Assembly (NCBI GenBank): GCA_026393655.1
Contig: JAPKZT010000066.1
Span: 1-6,931 of the forward strand
Source: Actinomycetota bacterium
Lineage (GTDB): Bacteria; Actinomycetota; Acidimicrobiia; Acidimicrobiales; Ilumatobacteraceae
Reading direction: 5' to 3'
DNA length: 6,931 nt
In this document: positions 6,544 through 6,931 of the stretch, one piece after another
How the letters are laid out: every line of letters begins with the position of its first letter
How positions within the stretch are numbered: the stretch's first letter is position 1
Made by a program: the position numbers and the translations under genes
Notes under the pieces: model-generated
Told to the model about the DNA's origin: nothing
What the model saw: only the letters and a program-made list of their open reading frames with translations
The model's database searches: none

Positions 6544-6931
6544 ATGGCAAATCAGATAGTCGTACGCGGTGCTCGTGAGCACAATTTAAAAAACATCAAT
6601 GTCGAGTTACCGCGCGACAAATTGATTGTCTTAACTGGGTTGTCGGGCTCGGGTAAGTCAAGCTTGGCGTTTGACACGATTTACGCCGAGGGTCAAAGAC
6701 GATATGTCGAATCTTTGAGTTCTTATGCTCGTCAATTCTTAGGTCAGATGGATAAGCCGGATGTCGATTTGATTGATGGCTTATCACCAGCAATTTCAAT
6801 CGATCAAAAGTCATCATCTCGAAACCCAAGATCAACAGTCGGCACGATCACAGAGGTTTACGACTATTTAAGACTTTTATACGCGCGAATAGGTGTGCAA
6901 CATTGTCCGAAAGATATGACAAAACTCTCGC
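6544..6931 (+). CDS. uvrA: Excinuclease ABC subunit A (UvrA), N-terminal part only
   Basis: UvrA is the ABC-type ATPase that scans DNA as a dimer and delivers UvrB to lesions. Only 129 codons plus one base lie in the window; the full family protein is about 940-1000 residues. The N-terminal nucleotide-binding domain is clear: VRGAREHNLKNI (7-18), Walker A GLSGSGKSS (32-40), FDTIYAEGQRRY (43-54), SSYARQFLGQM (59-69), and the segment IDQKSSSRNPRSTVGT (86-101) leading to EVYDYLRLLYAR (104-115), with HCP at 120-122. The start follows uvrB by 20 bp with the frame open upstream to a stop at 6487. ATG at 6544 gives the best fit; the adjacent in-frame GTG at 6541 would add one residue. No Shine-Dalgarno sequence is visible. 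The short gap implies co-transcription with uvrB, so both subunits of the damage-recognition complex come from one mRNA. It is not listed as complete because the 3' end lies outside. Confidence 0.97.
   Translation, partial: MANQIVVRGAREHNLKNINVELPRDKLIVLTGLSGSGKSSLAFDTIYAEGQRRYVESLSSYARQFLGQMDKPDVDLIDGLSPAISIDQKSSSRNPRSTVGTITEVYDYLRLLYARIGVQHCPKDMTKLS

Noticed and set aside
6596..6835. 79-codon minus-strand open frame opposite uvrA
   Set aside because: The opposite strand encodes an unmistakable UvrA N terminus with Walker A, so this is a shadow frame.

Overview
The window is a contiguous, entirely plus-strand housekeeping block from a bacterium. It reads polA (5' end cut off by the window edge), rpsA, coaE, uvrB and the first 129 codons of uvrA. 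This order (polA-rpsA-coaE-uvrB-uvrA) is the one familiar from Actinomycetota; Mycobacterium tuberculosis keeps it with a few extra genes inserted. Three protein traits agree with that assignment. The PolA proofreading domain has lost its catalytic acidic residues, the PolA O-helix carries Tyr instead of Phe, and ribosomal protein S1 has four S1 repeats rather than six. Base composition is only about 45-50% GC by eye, which is low for classical Actinomycetota. My inference, not proven, is a small-genome aquatic lineage, perhaps Acidimicrobiia.

Layout. Positions 1-2396 hold DNA polymerase I, missing roughly its first 116 residues. Positions 2397-2496 are a 100-bp gap that probably carries the rpsA promoter and a pyrimidine-rich leader with short 13-nt-period repeats. 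Positions 2497-3819 hold ribosomal protein S1. Positions 3820-3896 are a 77-bp gap ending in a good Shine-Dalgarno sequence. Positions 3897-4490 hold dephospho-CoA kinase. Its stop overlaps the best uvrB start (ATGA at 4487-4490), so UvrB most likely runs 4487-6523. A 20-bp gap then leads into uvrA at 6544, which runs off the right edge.

How the genes fit together. PolA (repair synthesis and flap removal), UvrB and UvrA all act in nucleotide excision repair: UvrA2B finds the lesion, UvrB verifies it, and Pol I fills the gap after incision. RpsA (translation initiation) and CoaE (last step of CoA synthesis) are unrelated passengers conserved at this locus. The coaE/uvrB overlap and the short uvrB/uvrA gap suggest one transcript for the last three genes.

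I found no RNA genes, mobile elements, CRISPR arrays, prophage genes or foreign-looking segments, and no gene-free stretch longer than about 100 bp. All other open frames are overlapping shadows of these five genes. I see no undescribed system here. The points worth a second look are natural variants in the polymerase and the small regulatory gaps.
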